This document shows positions 1-9,751 of a stretch of 45,263 nucleotides of DNA, piece after piece (within the stretch, counting starts at the first letter, position 1; every line of letters starts with the position of its first letter). Position numbers and translations under genes: made by a program. Origin of the DNA: an uncultured Lachnospiraceae bacterium (GTDB taxonomy: Bacteria > Bacillota > Clostridia > Lachnospirales > Lachnospiraceae); the NCBI GenBank assembly GCA_946557105.1, contig CAMNSZ010000021.1, forward strand, positions 1-45,263, given 5' to 3'. The notes beneath the pieces were generated by a model that was not told the origin of the DNA, did no database searches, and saw only the letters and a list, made by a program, of their open reading frames with translations.

Positions 1-401
1 AGGCAGGTGCGGACGACTATATCACAAAGCCTTTTGACCTGCGCGAGGTAGTGGCGCGTGTACGGACTATCCTGCGCCGTTTTGATAAAGCGCACGGTGA
101 GAATTCGGACGAACAGATTGTCTGCGGAAACCTCACCATATCGGAACGCGAGCACAGCGTCTGCCGGCAGGGCGAGCTTTTGAACCTAACCCCAAAGGAA
201 TATGAGCTGCTGGTATGCTTTTTAAAGCATCCCAGACAGGTATTTACCAGAACGGCACTGTTGGATTCCATTTGGGGTTATGACTTTGCGGGCGATACCA
301 GAACTGTGGATATCCACGTTCAGCGTATCCGGAAAAAGACCGGTCTGGAGGAGGCTCTGGTAACGGTCTTCGGAGTGGGGTATAAATATGTTCCTCAATA
401 A
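1..401 (+). CDS. OmpR/PhoB-type response regulator, C-terminal part
   Basis: The reading frame is open from the window edge, so the gene starts outside and about 130 C-terminal residues are present. The first residues (ADDYITKPFDLREVVARVR) are the end of a receiver domain, with the conserved Lys-Pro of the last beta-strand/alpha-5 switch; the phospho-accepting Asp is outside. The rest is a winged-helix effector domain with the typical LTPKEYELL, VFTRTALLDSIWG and RTVDIHVQRIRKK segments and a GVGYKYV end. It should bind DNA when phosphorylated by the kinase encoded next, whose start overlaps this gene by 14 bases. Targets cannot be read from the sequence; the downstream lipoprotein gene is a likely one. 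Confidence 0.95.
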   Translation, partial: AGADDYITKPFDLREVVARVRTILRRFDKAHGENSDEQIVCGNLTISEREHSVCRQGELLNLTPKEYELLVCFLKHPRQVFTRTALLDSIWGYDFAGDTRTVDIHVQRIRKKTGLEEALVTVFGVGYKYVPQ

Positions 402-1896
402 AGAGCCCTATCGCTTCGGAATCCGCCGCCAGATGGCAATTGTACTGCTTGCCATATTTTTAGCCGGCGGTTACATATTATACGGCATGATACATACCAG
501 ACTGCGGCAGAATCAGGAAGAACAAATTATACGAGAGCTGCAGGTGATACAGGAAAATACCCTTATTTATGTAAGACAGCTTCTGATGCTGAATAAGGCG
601 AACAATGACGAGGAAAGCTACCGGCAGATTGCGGAGGATATCGCGCAGGAACTGAGACTTCTGGGCGGGAAACGCCTGAACGTACTGGACACGGAGGGAA
701 AATACCTGAGCGGAACCAATCAACTGCAGGAAGGCGGAGCCGGTGATGATTTGCTTAAGGCTTTGGAAGGCAGCTCCGCATTTACCATGACCTACCCCGA
801 ACCGGACAGGATGCTGGTCTACTTTTCCATGCCCGTGGTAATAGAGGAACAGACCTTGGGCATCATCCGTTATGAGATAGATATGTCACAACTCTATATA
901 CAGATACGTCAGACGGAACAACTGGTTTACCAGACGGCGGCCGCCGTGTTTGTTCTTACCTTTCTGCTCCTCGCATTTTTCATCGGCAGACTATTGTCGC
1001 CCGTCCAGAAGCTGACGAAAATTTCACGTCAGGTAGTACAAAATCTTTCCAGCGAGCAAAACGATATGCAGCTTCTCGCCCAGCTGACGGATTCCGAGCG
1101 CAGGAACGAGATTGGCGAGTTATCCCGAAATTTCAGCGTAATGCTGGAAACAATAGGCTCGCAGTTCGAGAAAATGCAGGCGGATAAAGAGCAGATTGTA
1201 AAGCTTTTGGGAAGCAGGCAGGAATTCTACAACAATATGACCCATGAACTGAAAACTCCCCTTACTACTATTCAGGGATACGCCCAGCTTATGGAGGCGG
1301 ATCAGGGGGCGGACGCTACTCTGACTAAACAAGGACTGCACCACATTTTGCAGGAAAGCACGCGGATGCATCAGATGGTGCTACAGCTTCTTGAAATGTC
1401 CGACAAAGGCATATACATGGAAAAACAGCCCGTCAATCTTACGCATACGGCATGCAGCGTAGCCTCTGCTCTTCAAATCAAAGCAAACCGGTATGAAATG
1501 CGGATTGAAACGGAATTTACGGAAAATCTCTATGTTCTGGGCGTGGAGGAGCGGCTGCGTCAGGTCCTGATTAATCTGGTAGATAACGCCATAAAATACG
1601 GTAACAGCCATACTTCCATCCGCATCAAGGGCACACAAAAAAACGGCTTTATTCTTTTAACCGTACGAAATCAAGGAAAGGGGTTAAGCATTGAGGAACA
1701 GGAGCGTATTTTTGAGCCCTTTTACCGGGTGGACAAGGCATACTCACGCGAGCGGGGAAGCTCCGGACTGGGTCTTTCCATCTGTAGAAAAATTATGGAG
1801 GAGCACGACGGAACCATTGGAGTGCGGAGCCGGCAGGGCTCGCAGACAATATTTTACATACGTTTTAAGGCCGTTCAAAAGGAGAAAACAAAATGA
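388..1896 (+). CDS. Membrane-bound sensor histidine kinase
   Basis: A 502-residue two-component sensor. Two membrane segments (about 16-35 and 183-203) enclose an extracellular sensor of about 150 residues, followed by a HAMP linker. The dimerisation/phospho-acceptor domain carries MTHELKTPLTT with His286, and the ATPase domain shows the N box (LINLVDNAIKYGN), an F box-like EPFYRV and the G2 box GSSGLGLSICRKIM. The start overlaps the end of the response regulator and the stop shares ATGA with the next gene, so all three are probably translated from one message. The signal is unknown; the HELKTP form of the H box is typical of the EnvZ/PhoR-like group. Confidence 0.96.
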   Translation: MFLNKEPYRFGIRRQMAIVLLAIFLAGGYILYGMIHTRLRQNQEEQIIRELQVIQENTLIYVRQLLMLNKANNDEESYRQIAEDIAQELRLLGGKRLNVLDTEGKYLSGTNQLQEGGAGDDLLKALEGSSAFTMTYPEPDRMLVYFSMPVVIEEQTLGIIRYEIDMSQLYIQIRQTEQLVYQTAAAVFVLTFLLLAFFIGRLLSPVQKLTKISRQVVQNLSSEQNDMQLLAQLTDSERRNEIGELSRNFSVMLETIGSQFEKMQADKEQIVKLLGSRQEFYNNMTHELKTPLTTIQGYAQLMEADQGADATLTKQGLHHILQESTRMHQMVLQLLEMSDKGIYMEKQPVNLTHTACSVASALQIKANRYEMRIETEFTENLYVLGVEERLRQVLINLVDNAIKYGNSHTSIRIKGTQKNGFILLTVRNQGKGLSIEEQERIFEPFYRVDKAYSRERGSSGLGLSICRKIMEEHDGTIGVRSRQGSQTIFYIRFKAVQKEKTK

Positions 1897-3353
1897 ACCG
1901 GAAAAATAAACCGTTAAAAAAGAAATTTCCGCCAATATATTCCTGCGCTTTCCTTTCACTTGCGGCTTTTTTGCCCTTTACCCTTTTATTACCGCTTACA
2001 GGCTGCGCTCCCGAGGAAAGGACCCTGCTTCTGCCAAAAACCGTAGTCTTGGAGGAGGAAACGCAAAAGTCCGGATCCACGAAAGATTTTACCGTAAAAA
2101 AATTATATACTTATGAATACGAGACAAGGGAAACACTTGTAAAAAGCGCTTTTCTCAAGGATTGTGGGGAGAACAAAATTAACATATTGGCAAAAGAGAC
2201 CGATGAAGAAAATATGCTGGTCTTTCGACAGGTAGATTACCGCTATGGCTTTTATGATACGATATCAAATTTTTTACAATTCTGGGAAGACTGGTCGAAC
2301 CCCTCCGAGGGAACGTTTACAGGAGATTTGATTATAGAAAAACTTCTTCCCTCCCCTGACGGCAGGCAATATCTGGTCTATATCCGTTCCGTATTTTGGG
2401 AGCGGCGCATAGTATGGCTATATACCTTGGGAGAGCAGGAGCCCTTGCTTCTGTATGAAAGCAACATGGAAATCGATGGAACCCTAAGGGGCTCGTTTTC
2501 CCCCAGCGGTCGTTTTGTTACCTTTGACGTTTTCGGCGCCTCCACCGGTTCCCAGCGTTATGTGCCCATATATGACTGCAGTAAAGCAACAGCCTCCGAG
2601 GAAGCGCCCGAGCCTATTACCCTTGAAAACCAAGCCCGGCTCTACCCGCCGGTGCAAACGTTACATTACTCTGACACATATGGGCCTCCGGATAAGCTAT
2701 TGGCGGCAGAGCTTTTTGATATTTCCGGTAACGTAGGACTTTTAAGCTTTAGCAGAACAGGAAAAACGGATATCGAAACAAGCATAAGATATTGGGACGG
2801 CGCTCCAAATTCTTTTTTAACGGATATGTCCGCTTCTTCTCTTCAATATTACAAAGGCATATCACTAAACGAAACTGCGGCGCTTAAAATGCCCTATTTA
2901 AAATATGAATATTATGCGGATGAAAATGCGGTTTATTTTTTAGAGGATATGGCAAGGATGCTTAAGACCACCATTGAAGTCGGCGCAGAACGCACTAAGG
3001 AATATATACAATTTCCCAATGTGATTCTTGATTTCCTTCGGTTGGATACAGGTGATTTGCTGGTGATGATAGCGCAGGATTTTGGGGTATCCAAAGAAAA
3101 GAACATCGATTTCAACGCCAATATGCTTTTAGAAGGAAATATGGATAGTCCTCTTTTTATACAACATTATTGGGATATTCTTTCCGCAGACTTGTATTTA
3201 TACCCTGCGGGAGAAACGGAGGGAAAGCTGCTGTATAAAAATGTTCAAAATCTTATCAACATGGAATATTGCGAAGAAACAAGAAGGATTCTTCTGGAAA
3301 CCTATGAGGAGCCAACCTTGAACAAAAGAAAATGTATTATCTTGGAGCTATAA
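1893..3353 (+). CDS. Putative lipoprotein, unknown function
   Basis: A 486-residue protein with a lysine-rich N-terminus, a hydrophobic stretch and a lipobox PLTGC, giving a predicted lipidated Cys38 on the outer face of the membrane. The remainder has repeated beta-rich stretches with phrases such as LLPSPDGRQYLVYIRS and SFSPSGRFVTFDVFG, resembling the blades of a beta-propeller (WD40/TolB-like). I do not recognise a named family. It overlaps the kinase stop by four bases, which argues for a shared role, for example an extracellular accessory or sensor partner of the two-component system. A regulated output gene is equally possible. Confidence 0.8.
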   Translation: MNRKNKPLKKKFPPIYSCAFLSLAAFLPFTLLLPLTGCAPEERTLLLPKTVVLEEETQKSGSTKDFTVKKLYTYEYETRETLVKSAFLKDCGENKINILAKETDEENMLVFRQVDYRYGFYDTISNFLQFWEDWSNPSEGTFTGDLIIEKLLPSPDGRQYLVYIRSVFWERRIVWLYTLGEQEPLLLYESNMEIDGTLRGSFSPSGRFVTFDVFGASTGSQRYVPIYDCSKATASEEAPEPITLENQARLYPPVQTLHYSDTYGPPDKLLAAELFDISGNVGLLSFSRTGKTDIETSIRYWDGAPNSFLTDMSASSLQYYKGISLNETAALKMPYLKYEYYADENAVYFLEDMARMLKTTIEVGAERTKEYIQFPNVILDFLRLDTGDLLVMIAQDFGVSKEKNIDFNANMLLEGNMDSPLFIQHYWDILSADLYLYPAGETEGKLLYKNVQNLINMEYCEETRRILLETYEEPTLNKRKCIILEL

Positions 3354-3524
3354 CGGTAAAAAGTTTACAACCGGAAACATTTTAGCAACAAATCTGTCAA
3401 GCATAAGATACATTTCTCCACTAAACTGAATATAAAGGAGCAAGATAGCCCCGAACAGATGCAGTCTGCCGTCTTGCATCCTGAATAACAGCATTAATAC
3501 AGTTATGGTTAAGGAGAAAAATTT

Positions 3525-5432
3525 ATGTGTGGAATTTGTGGCTTTATAGAAAGAAACAAAACGGAAGAATCGGCTTGCTGCGCTGCGGACGAGTTAAAGG
3601 CTGTTCCTTCCAAAGAACGGATTCTGGAAATGATGATGACCTCCCTGATTCACAGGGGCCCCGATCAGGGGAACAGCTGGATGTCCGATAATGCCGCTTT
3701 GGGCTTCCGCCGTCTCAGCATTATTGATATTGAAGGAGGCATGCAGCCCATTATAAATGAGACGAAGGACAAGGTTCTTGTATTTAACGGCGAAATCTAT
3801 AACTATAAGGAGCTGCGCAGGGAGCTGATAAGTGCCGGGCACAGCTTTTCCAGTCAGGGGGATTCCGAGGTTCTTCTTCACGGATATGAGGAGTGGGGGG
3901 AGCATCTGCCCGAGCACCTGCGGGGAATGTTCGCCTTTGCCGTGTGGGATGAAAAGAAACAGCTTCTATACGCCGCCAGAGATCCTTTCGGAATCAAGCC
4001 TTTCTATTATTCGACGAGGGAAAGCTGCTTGATATTTGCCTCCGAGATTAAAGGAATCCTCTCCCATCCCCGCTATAAAAAGCGTCTGAACACGGAGGCC
4101 TTGGAGCAGTATCTTTCCTTTCAATATTCCGCTCTGGAGGAAACCTTTTTTCAAGGCATTTTCCAACTGCGGCCGGGGCATTTTCTTACATATAAAAACG
4201 ACGATGGAGTTCTGGAGCTGAAACGATATTTCTCACCGCAGCTAACGCCCGACGAAGGCGAGGGGCAGAAAGCACAGTCCATGCAGGAATGGATTGAAGA
4301 GCTGGATCGGGTTGTATCGGATTCCGTAAAAGCCCACATGACGGCGGATGTGGAGGTTGGCTCCTTTCTTTCGGGCGGGGTGGATTCAAGTCTGGTCGCC
4401 GCGGAATTTACCGGCGGCAAAACATTTACCGTAGGATTCGGAAGCGGTCCGAGCCGCTACAACGAAATCCCCTTCGCTACGGAACTTGCCGACAGTCTGC
4501 TGCTGGAGCATCGGGAAAAAAGGATTTCGGAAAAGGAGTTCTGGAACGCCGTACCCGAGGTTCTCTATCACATGGATGAACCAACCGGAGATTCTTCCGC
4601 CGTCGCGTTATATTTTCTCTCCAGAGAAGCCTCCAAGCAGGTAAAGGTCGTCGTATCCGGCGAGGGAGCGGACGAGCTGTTTGGCGGCTACTGCATATAT
4701 TGTGAGCCCAACGCACTACATCTGTACCGGAAGCTCCCCGGAATTTTAAGAAAAGAAATCGCAAATCTTGCGTCACTTTTACCAAAGATACGCGGCCGCA
4801 GCTTTCTCATCAGGGGCAGCCTGCCGGTGGAGGAACGTTTCATAGGAAATGCCAACCTCTTTTCCGCAAAAGAGCGTAAGCGTCTGTTAAAGTGTCAGAC
4901 AACCGCTCTGTCCCCGCAGGAATATCTTTCCAAGGATTATCAGGCTTCCCGCGCCTTGGACGAGGCAAGCCGTATGCAATACATAGACCTGCTGCACTGG
5001 CTTCCCGGAGATATTCTCCAAAAAGCGGACCGCATGAGCATGGCGCACTCTCTTGAGCTGCGGGTACCGTATCTTGACCGGGAAGTCTTTGAGACCGCAC
5101 GTCACCTTCCTTCAAAATATAAGCAAAAAGGTCAGGTATCAAAATATTTGTTCCGCAAGGTTGCAGCGCGTCATCTCCCCGTCGCGAGCTCCGAACGAAA
5201 AAAACTGGGCTTTCCCGTTCCTCTCGGTCATTTTATGACCTCCGAAACGGGCTCAAAAGCTATTTTGCGCGCCTTCTCCTCGCCTGCTGCCGATAAGTTT
5301 TTCAATAGGGAGGTCTTGGAGGAGCTTTTGGAAGGACGCGGCTGCGGCCGGGGAAATACCAACCGAAAGCTTTGGGCAGTTTACTCCTTTTTAGTCTGGT
5401 ATGAAATCTTTTTTCCGGACGGAGAAGATTGA
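3525..5432 (+). CDS. asnB: Asparagine synthetase, glutamine-hydrolysing
   Basis: A 635-residue class II glutamine amidotransferase/ATP-dependent amidoligase. The start MCGICGF exposes Cys2, the nucleophile that hydrolyses glutamine; GFRRLSIID, FNGEIYNY and DSEVLLHGYEEWG are typical of this domain. The C-terminal synthetase domain has the pyrophosphate loop SGGVDSS and later VSGEGADELFGGY and RVPYLD. It converts aspartate, ATP and glutamine to asparagine in the cytoplasm. The start is supported by AAGGAG nine bases upstream. The 171-base gap to the lipoprotein gene suggests its own promoter. Length and motifs are intact. Some asnB-type proteins act in cell-wall amidation, so the substrate is inferred from the family. 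Confidence 0.93.
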   Translation: MCGICGFIERNKTEESACCAADELKAVPSKERILEMMMTSLIHRGPDQGNSWMSDNAALGFRRLSIIDIEGGMQPIINETKDKVLVFNGEIYNYKELRRELISAGHSFSSQGDSEVLLHGYEEWGEHLPEHLRGMFAFAVWDEKKQLLYAARDPFGIKPFYYSTRESCLIFASEIKGILSHPRYKKRLNTEALEQYLSFQYSALEETFFQGIFQLRPGHFLTYKNDDGVLELKRYFSPQLTPDEGEGQKAQSMQEWIEELDRVVSDSVKAHMTADVEVGSFLSGGVDSSLVAAEFTGGKTFTVGFGSGPSRYNEIPFATELADSLLLEHREKRISEKEFWNAVPEVLYHMDEPTGDSSAVALYFLSREASKQVKVVVSGEGADELFGGYCIYCEPNALHLYRKLPGILRKEIANLASLLPKIRGRSFLIRGSLPVEERFIGNANLFSAKERKRLLKCQTTALSPQEYLSKDYQASRALDEASRMQYIDLLHWLPGDILQKADRMSMAHSLELRVPYLDREVFETARHLPSKYKQKGQVSKYLFRKVAARHLPVASSERKKLGFPVPLGHFMTSETGSKAILRAFSSPAADKFFNREVLEELLEGRGCGRGNTNRKLWAVYSFLVWYEIFFPDGED

Positions 5433-5470
5433 CAAAGACAAACCTTTCATAAAAACGGTTAAAAGGCTGA

Positions 5471-7048
5471 TTACATTAACGGGGCAACCGCTTTCATCAG
5501 GCGGCCCGTTAATTTGACGGTCCACTTTTCACGGCGGATTGTCTCCGGCGTCACCTGCCTGCATTTCGCAAGCGTGTCCTTAAAATCCTTTTCGATTTCC
5601 TGAATACAATCTGTTTTATATAGATAGGTGGCACACTCAAAATGATGATAAAGGCTGCGGTAATCCAGATTGATTGTTCCTACCACCGCTTCCGCCGAAT
5701 CGCTGACAAATACCTTCGCGTGGACAAATCCCGGAGTATATTCATATATTTTTACCCCCGATTCCAACAGCGAAGCATAATGGGTTTTTGCCAGCGCATA
5801 AGGCACCGCCTTGTCCGGTATCCCCGGTAATAGCAATATAACCTCCACGCCTCTCTCGGCGGCAAACCTTAACGCCGCTTCCATCTCACCGTCCAAAATC
5901 AGATACGGCGTCATAATATGTACATACGACAACGACCGGTTCAATATATCCATATATACCCGCTCCCCCAGCTTGTCGTCATCCAACGGGCAGTCGCCAT
6001 AAGGAATAACATAACCCCTTGCCTCTTGTGCAGGCGCCGTCTGAAACGAAAGAAAGCGCGCCGACTCATCTTCTCTTTCATTTATTCCCCACATCTGCAA
6101 AAACATTAGGGTAAAGCTTTTTACAGCCTCTCCCTTTAGCATGACGGCGGTATCCTTCCAATGGCCGAATTTTACTCTCCGGTTAATATACTCGTCCGCC
6201 AGATTAACGCCGCCGTTAAAAGCCGTATGCCCGTCGATTACCATAATCTTCCTGTGGTCCCGGTAATTATAGCAGGTGGAAACAAAGGGCGACACAGGTG
6301 CGAACACCTTGCATTTCATCCCCAATGCTCTCAGACGCTTCGGATAATCATGAGGCAGCAATGCAAACTCGCAGGTTCCGTCATACATTATACGCACATC
6401 TACACCCTCTGCGGCCTTTCTCGCAAGTATTTCCAATACTCTGCCCCACATAAGCCCCTCATCCACAATAAAATATTCCATAAAAATAAAATGCTTTGCC
6501 TCTTCCAGCTGCTTAAGCATCTCGTCAAACTTATCCTCCCCCAGAGGAAAATACACAACGGAGGTATTTTCATATACGGGATGGCAGCCGCTTCTATGCA
6601 TATAGTGTGCCAATGCGGCCACTCCCGGGTTTTCCCCTGCCAGACGCTCCATTACTTCATCCGACTGGGGTATACTCTCCTTTGTGTCGGTAATAATTTG
6701 ATTAATACGCTTTTTCAAAACCCTGTGCCCAATCTCGGTCTGTGTATATAAATACAAAAGCACGCCAAATACAGGCAGAAGCATAATCACAATCAGCCAT
6801 GTGATTTTCGCCGTAGGGTTCATCCTGCTGTTCAACAGATAAATTACCATCACAAATGTAAACAGCATCGTTCCGCCTAAAATATGGGGCAGGAATTCCT
6901 CAAACCATTGAAAAATACCGAAAAGAATAAGAACCTGTACTATAAGCAAAAGCAGAATTAAACCGAAACGGCTGAATATTGCGTGAATAATACCCTTTTG
7001 CCCTTTCTTCAGGAGAGAAAGCCCCCTGTTCTTATAATCCGTCAGCAT
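5471..7048 (-). CDS. cls: Cardiolipin synthase (phospholipase D family)
   Basis: About 525 residues. Three hydrophobic segments at the N-terminus anchor it in the membrane, followed by two phospholipase D domains, each with an HKD motif: YRDHRKIMVID followed by GGVN, and FVHAKVFVSD followed by GTINLDYRS. The enzyme condenses phosphatidylglycerol to cardiolipin and glycerol through a phospho-histidine intermediate. A start 39 bases further upstream is possible, but GGGGAGAGG stands just before the ATG at 7048, so I use that one. It overlaps the end of the small upstream gene by 17 bases and closes a three-gene operon. Confidence 0.93.
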   Translation of the reverse strand: MLTDYKNRGLSLLKKGQKGIIHAIFSRFGLILLLLIVQVLILFGIFQWFEEFLPHILGGTMLFTFVMVIYLLNSRMNPTAKITWLIVIMLLPVFGVLLYLYTQTEIGHRVLKKRINQIITDTKESIPQSDEVMERLAGENPGVAALAHYMHRSGCHPVYENTSVVYFPLGEDKFDEMLKQLEEAKHFIFMEYFIVDEGLMWGRVLEILARKAAEGVDVRIMYDGTCEFALLPHDYPKRLRALGMKCKVFAPVSPFVSTCYNYRDHRKIMVIDGHTAFNGGVNLADEYINRRVKFGHWKDTAVMLKGEAVKSFTLMFLQMWGINEREDESARFLSFQTAPAQEARGYVIPYGDCPLDDDKLGERVYMDILNRSLSYVHIMTPYLILDGEMEAALRFAAERGVEVILLLPGIPDKAVPYALAKTHYASLLESGVKIYEYTPGFVHAKVFVSDSAEAVVGTINLDYRSLYHHFECATYLYKTDCIQEIEKDFKDTLAKCRQVTPETIRREKWTVKLTGRLMKAVAPLM

Positions 7049-7289
7049 GTTCGCCTCTCCCCGCGTTTCTTTCCGGCCAATTTTCATGAACCAGATACCA
7101 TACCAGCTCGTCTAAGGTATACGGCGCTTCCCAATAGCCGCAGCATAGCATTTGAATGTCCTCGGCCTCCCAATCTACTCCGGTCAGCCGTCTCAGATTT
7201 TGTACCTGTGTTTCGTCCGGTTCCTCATAAGATTCTGCGATTTCGTTAATCAGCTTCTTCAATTCCTCATTTCTTTCCTCTTCAGTCAT
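7032..7289 (-). CDS. Small acidic protein of unknown function
   Basis: An 85-residue, strongly acidic protein lacking membrane segments. The ATG at 7289 is preceded by GGAGAGG and lies eight bases inside the end of the upstream gene, while its own end overlaps the cls start. This double overlap supports real translation. The N-terminal half is helical and charged (EEERNEELKKLINEIAESYEE); the C-terminal half is rich in Trp and Tyr (YWEAPYTLDELVWYLVHENW). I do not recognise the family and its function cannot be inferred beyond coupling to its neighbours. Confidence 0.65.
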   Translation of the reverse strand: MTEEERNEELKKLINEIAESYEEPDETQVQNLRRLTGVDWEAEDIQMLCCGYWEAPYTLDELVWYLVHENWPERNAGRGEHADGL

Positions 7290-8817
7290 TTGTCCTCTCC
7301 TCGCCTTCAACCCTTTTTAATTGAATCGCCATGTACGGTCTGCCCGGCAGCTCAACGGTAAATCTGCCCTTGACAATCCCTCTGTCTTCTATTGTCATAT
7401 TCCACGTATCAATTACCTTTAGCCTGTATTCTGTAATATCGTCCATATGATAATGTTTAAGCGCCGGCTGCATAAAGCTATAATAAATCAAATAATAATC
7501 CCGTACGTTTCCGGGAAGACTCTCCTGCGGCGCCGCGCACACCTCAGCCCAAAAGCCCTCGCAGGGCATAAGCCCGTTGCCGGGCGTCTCCTTCCAAATG
7601 TCCAGAAGAAACTGAAATCTTTTATGGCTCTCTCCGTGAAGGCTTCCGCCGTGAGACCACCACAGCACTCCCTCCTCATTTAAAAAGGTTTCTCCATGAC
7701 CGGGATAACCGCCTCTGCACACAGCCTCCCAAAATCTCCTGAGCATTTCCTCTCCGCTTATATTTCCCCAGCTATGAGGAATATTACCCTCATATGCTAT
7801 TTCATCCAATACTACAGGCTTCCCGTACCTTTCTCGCCATTCGTTCACATTCTCCGCCGTCCTGTACAAATCCTGACGCTGAATACTGCAATGAGTTACC
7901 CATGGTCTCTTGTAATCGTAAAAGGGAATGCAATTATGGATAGACCTAAGATGCCCATACGGGTCATGGGTACAAATCAACTCCGCATACCTCTCCCAGT
8001 CGGCAATCGTTTTATCATGCAGCAAATCATATTCATTTGCCAGCGACCACCAAACGTTTCTGTATGCCGCAAAGCGCGCCAGCACATATTTCCAATAGAG
8101 GTCGTCCTGTTCCTTTGTCATGCAGGAAAAGCCCCATCTGTCATAGGGATGCATTACAATAATGTCGGCCTCTATCCCCAGCCTGCCAAGCTCCTGAATG
8201 CAATATTCCAAATGTCTGAAATGCTCCGGATTAAATCTGGTAAAATCCCACTCATTGCCCTCGCTTTTGTTATTATAGCGCAAAAAGTTTTCCTGAGTCA
8301 GCACGGACGAATCCATGGGTTTTCCCTCATAAGGATAAGAACGGGGCTCGTTTAAATTGTAATCATAATGTTTTGGGAAAATACAAAAACGAATTTTATT
8401 AAAAGCGCTCTCACGAAGCGTCCGCAGGGTTTGCCTTATACGTTCGTCCGACTGGAGCGCCCACACATAGCAGGTTGTTCCGAGACAGTAATAGGGTGTG
8501 CCGTCCTCATACGCAAAGTGCCATGTATTTGCAACGCGCACGGGTCCGTGATTGTTCCCGCTTGCTTCAACCGAGACAAAACGCCCCTTGACAGGCTCGC
8601 TCAAAAAATCAGCCGAAAGAGTATATTCATATTCTCCTTCAAAGGACGGCATAAACCTGAATTTATACACGCCGTCGCCATCGTAAAACCCGTCCACCGT
8701 AACGGTTTCCCATTTCCCGCTAAACACTCCCTGCAAGGTATAATCAACAAACGGGTTCCCGTCCGCCGGTCCGTGTAATTTTTCTTCAAACACACTCCAT
8801 TTCTCTACCTGTATCAT
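7282..8817 (-). CDS. DUF5060/DUF4038/DUF5605 glycoside-hydrolase-like protein
   Basis: About 511 residues, lacking a signal peptide, so probably cytoplasmic. The N-terminal 80 residues form a beta-sandwich of the DUF5060 type (VDGFYDGDGVYKFRFMPSFEGEYEYTL). The middle is a TIM barrel of the DUF4038 type; WSLANEYDLL supplies an Asn-Glu pair expected at strand 4 and VLDEIAYEG a second Glu expected at strand 7. The end (YLIYYSFMQPALKHYHM) fits DUF5605. By analogy with clan GH-A it should cleave a plant-derived oligosaccharide with retention of configuration; the substrate is unknown. Start chosen at 8817, where ATGGAG precedes the ATG, rather than 90 bases upstream. Confidence 0.85.
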   Translation of the reverse strand: MIQVEKWSVFEEKLHGPADGNPFVDYTLQGVFSGKWETVTVDGFYDGDGVYKFRFMPSFEGEYEYTLSADFLSEPVKGRFVSVEASGNNHGPVRVANTWHFAYEDGTPYYCLGTTCYVWALQSDERIRQTLRTLRESAFNKIRFCIFPKHYDYNLNEPRSYPYEGKPMDSSVLTQENFLRYNNKSEGNEWDFTRFNPEHFRHLEYCIQELGRLGIEADIIVMHPYDRWGFSCMTKEQDDLYWKYVLARFAAYRNVWWSLANEYDLLHDKTIADWERYAELICTHDPYGHLRSIHNCIPFYDYKRPWVTHCSIQRQDLYRTAENVNEWRERYGKPVVLDEIAYEGNIPHSWGNISGEEMLRRFWEAVCRGGYPGHGETFLNEEGVLWWSHGGSLHGESHKRFQFLLDIWKETPGNGLMPCEGFWAEVCAAPQESLPGNVRDYYLIYYSFMQPALKHYHMDDITEYRLKVIDTWNMTIEDRGIVKGRFTVELPGRPYMAIQLKRVEGEERTND

Positions 8818-9018
8818 TATAATCTCCATTCTGAAGCGTTTATGTGACGGCAACGCAAGCTCTTGAATTGCGTTTGACATCAAAGCAGACTTGTGACGCT
8901 CCCGCACAAATCAATGTATAAAGACAAAATGCCCATATAAAAATCTTTACATGTATTCCCGTTAAAACAACCGTACACGGATTCAAGCCTTAAATCCGCA
9001 GCTACTTTACATATTATA

Positions 9019-9047
9019 AATATAACATCTACTCAAAAGACCGTCAA
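9019..9047 (-). promoter_or_regulatory. Probable promoter of the glycoside hydrolase-cls operon
   Basis: On the minus strand TTGACG (9042-9047) and TATATT (9019-9024) are separated by exactly 17 bases, a good match to a housekeeping promoter. Confidence 0.6.
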
Positions 9048-9074
9048 CAAACAGCTGAAATTTCCGGGAGACAC

Positions 9075-9102
9075 AAAAAACCCGGCGTATGTACGCCGGG
9101 CT
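9075..9102 (-). terminator. Intrinsic terminator after rplT
   Basis: On the minus strand a stem AGCCCGGCG/CGCCGGGT-type hairpin with a short loop is followed by a run of six T. It ends the infC-rpmI-rplT transcript. Confidence 0.92.
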
Positions 9103-9124
9103 CTCAATATACCGAGTATTATGC

Positions 9125-9481
9125 TTATGCAAGCTTAGACTTTGCAAGCTCCGCAAGGGTCTTAAAACCCTCCGCATCGTTTACGGCCATCTCTGCAAGC
9201 ATCTTTCTGTTCATGTCAACACCAGCCTGCTTCAGACCATACATAAACTTACTGTAGGATAAGCCGTTAATCCTCGCCGCCGCATTGATACGCGCAATCC
9301 AAAGCTGTCTGAACTGACGCTTTCTCTCTTTTCTGCCTGCATAGGAGCTTGCCAATGCTCTCATGACAGCCTGCTTTGCCACTCTGTACTGTTTACTTCT
9401 AGCGCCTCTGTAGCCCTTTGCAAGCTTTAATACTCTATTATGTTTCTTCTTGGCATTTAAGCCACCTTTAATTCTTGCCAT
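9125..9481 (-). CDS. rplT: 50S ribosomal protein L20
   Basis: 118 residues, the usual length. The sequence matches L20 throughout: [57 protein letters not shown] and [20 protein letters not shown]. It binds 23S rRNA early in assembly of the large subunit, and in Firmicutes it also represses its own operon by binding the leader RNA. It is the last gene of infC-rpmI-rplT, 24 bases after rpmI. Confidence 0.99.
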   Translation of the reverse strand: MARIKGGLNAKKKHNRVLKLAKGYRGARSKQYRVAKQAVMRALASSYAGRKERKRQFRQLWIARINAAARINGLSYSKFMYGLKQAGVDMNRKMLAEMAVNDAEGFKTLAELAKSKLA

Positions 9482-9505
9482 GTCTTCTTCTCCTCCATAC
9501 CTAAA

Positions 9506-9703
9506 TTATAAATAGGGCAAAATCTTCTTCATATTCTTAACATTAGTAGCATCGGTAATTGTAGACTTTCTAAGATTACGCTTTCTCTTAGTAGACTTTT
9601 TGGTCAAGATGTGGCTCTTATAAGCCTTGGCTCTTTTTAATTTACCTGTTCCTGTTGTTTTAAAGCGCTTAGCTGCTGATTTGCTTGTCTTCATTTTGGG
9701 CAT
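9506..9703 (-). CDS. rpmI: 50S ribosomal protein L35
   Basis: 65 residues with the standard L35 pattern [20 protein letters not shown] and a very basic middle ([20 protein letters not shown]). A clear GGAGG lies before the start. It is a small structural component of the large ribosomal subunit. Its place between infC and rplT is the conserved bacterial order. Confidence 0.99.
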   Translation of the reverse strand: MPKMKTSKSAAKRFKTTGTGKLKRAKAYKSHILTKKSTKRKRNLRKSTITDATNVKNMKKILPYL

Positions 9704-9751
9704 AACTATATTCCTCCTAAACTAATCTTAATCTATTTTAACTTCTGCGTA

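Larger units (their letters stand above)
8818..9124. other. Intergenic region with a long 5' leader
   Basis: This stretch between rplT and the glycoside-hydrolase-like gene holds the rplT terminator on the right and a minus-strand promoter at 9019-9047. From that promoter the transcript would have a leader of about 195 bases. I see no recognisable riboswitch or ORF in it. Confidence 0.5.

Noticed and set aside
6161..6751. 196-residue plus-strand ORF opposite cls
   Set aside because: Antisense shadow of a conserved phospholipase D domain.
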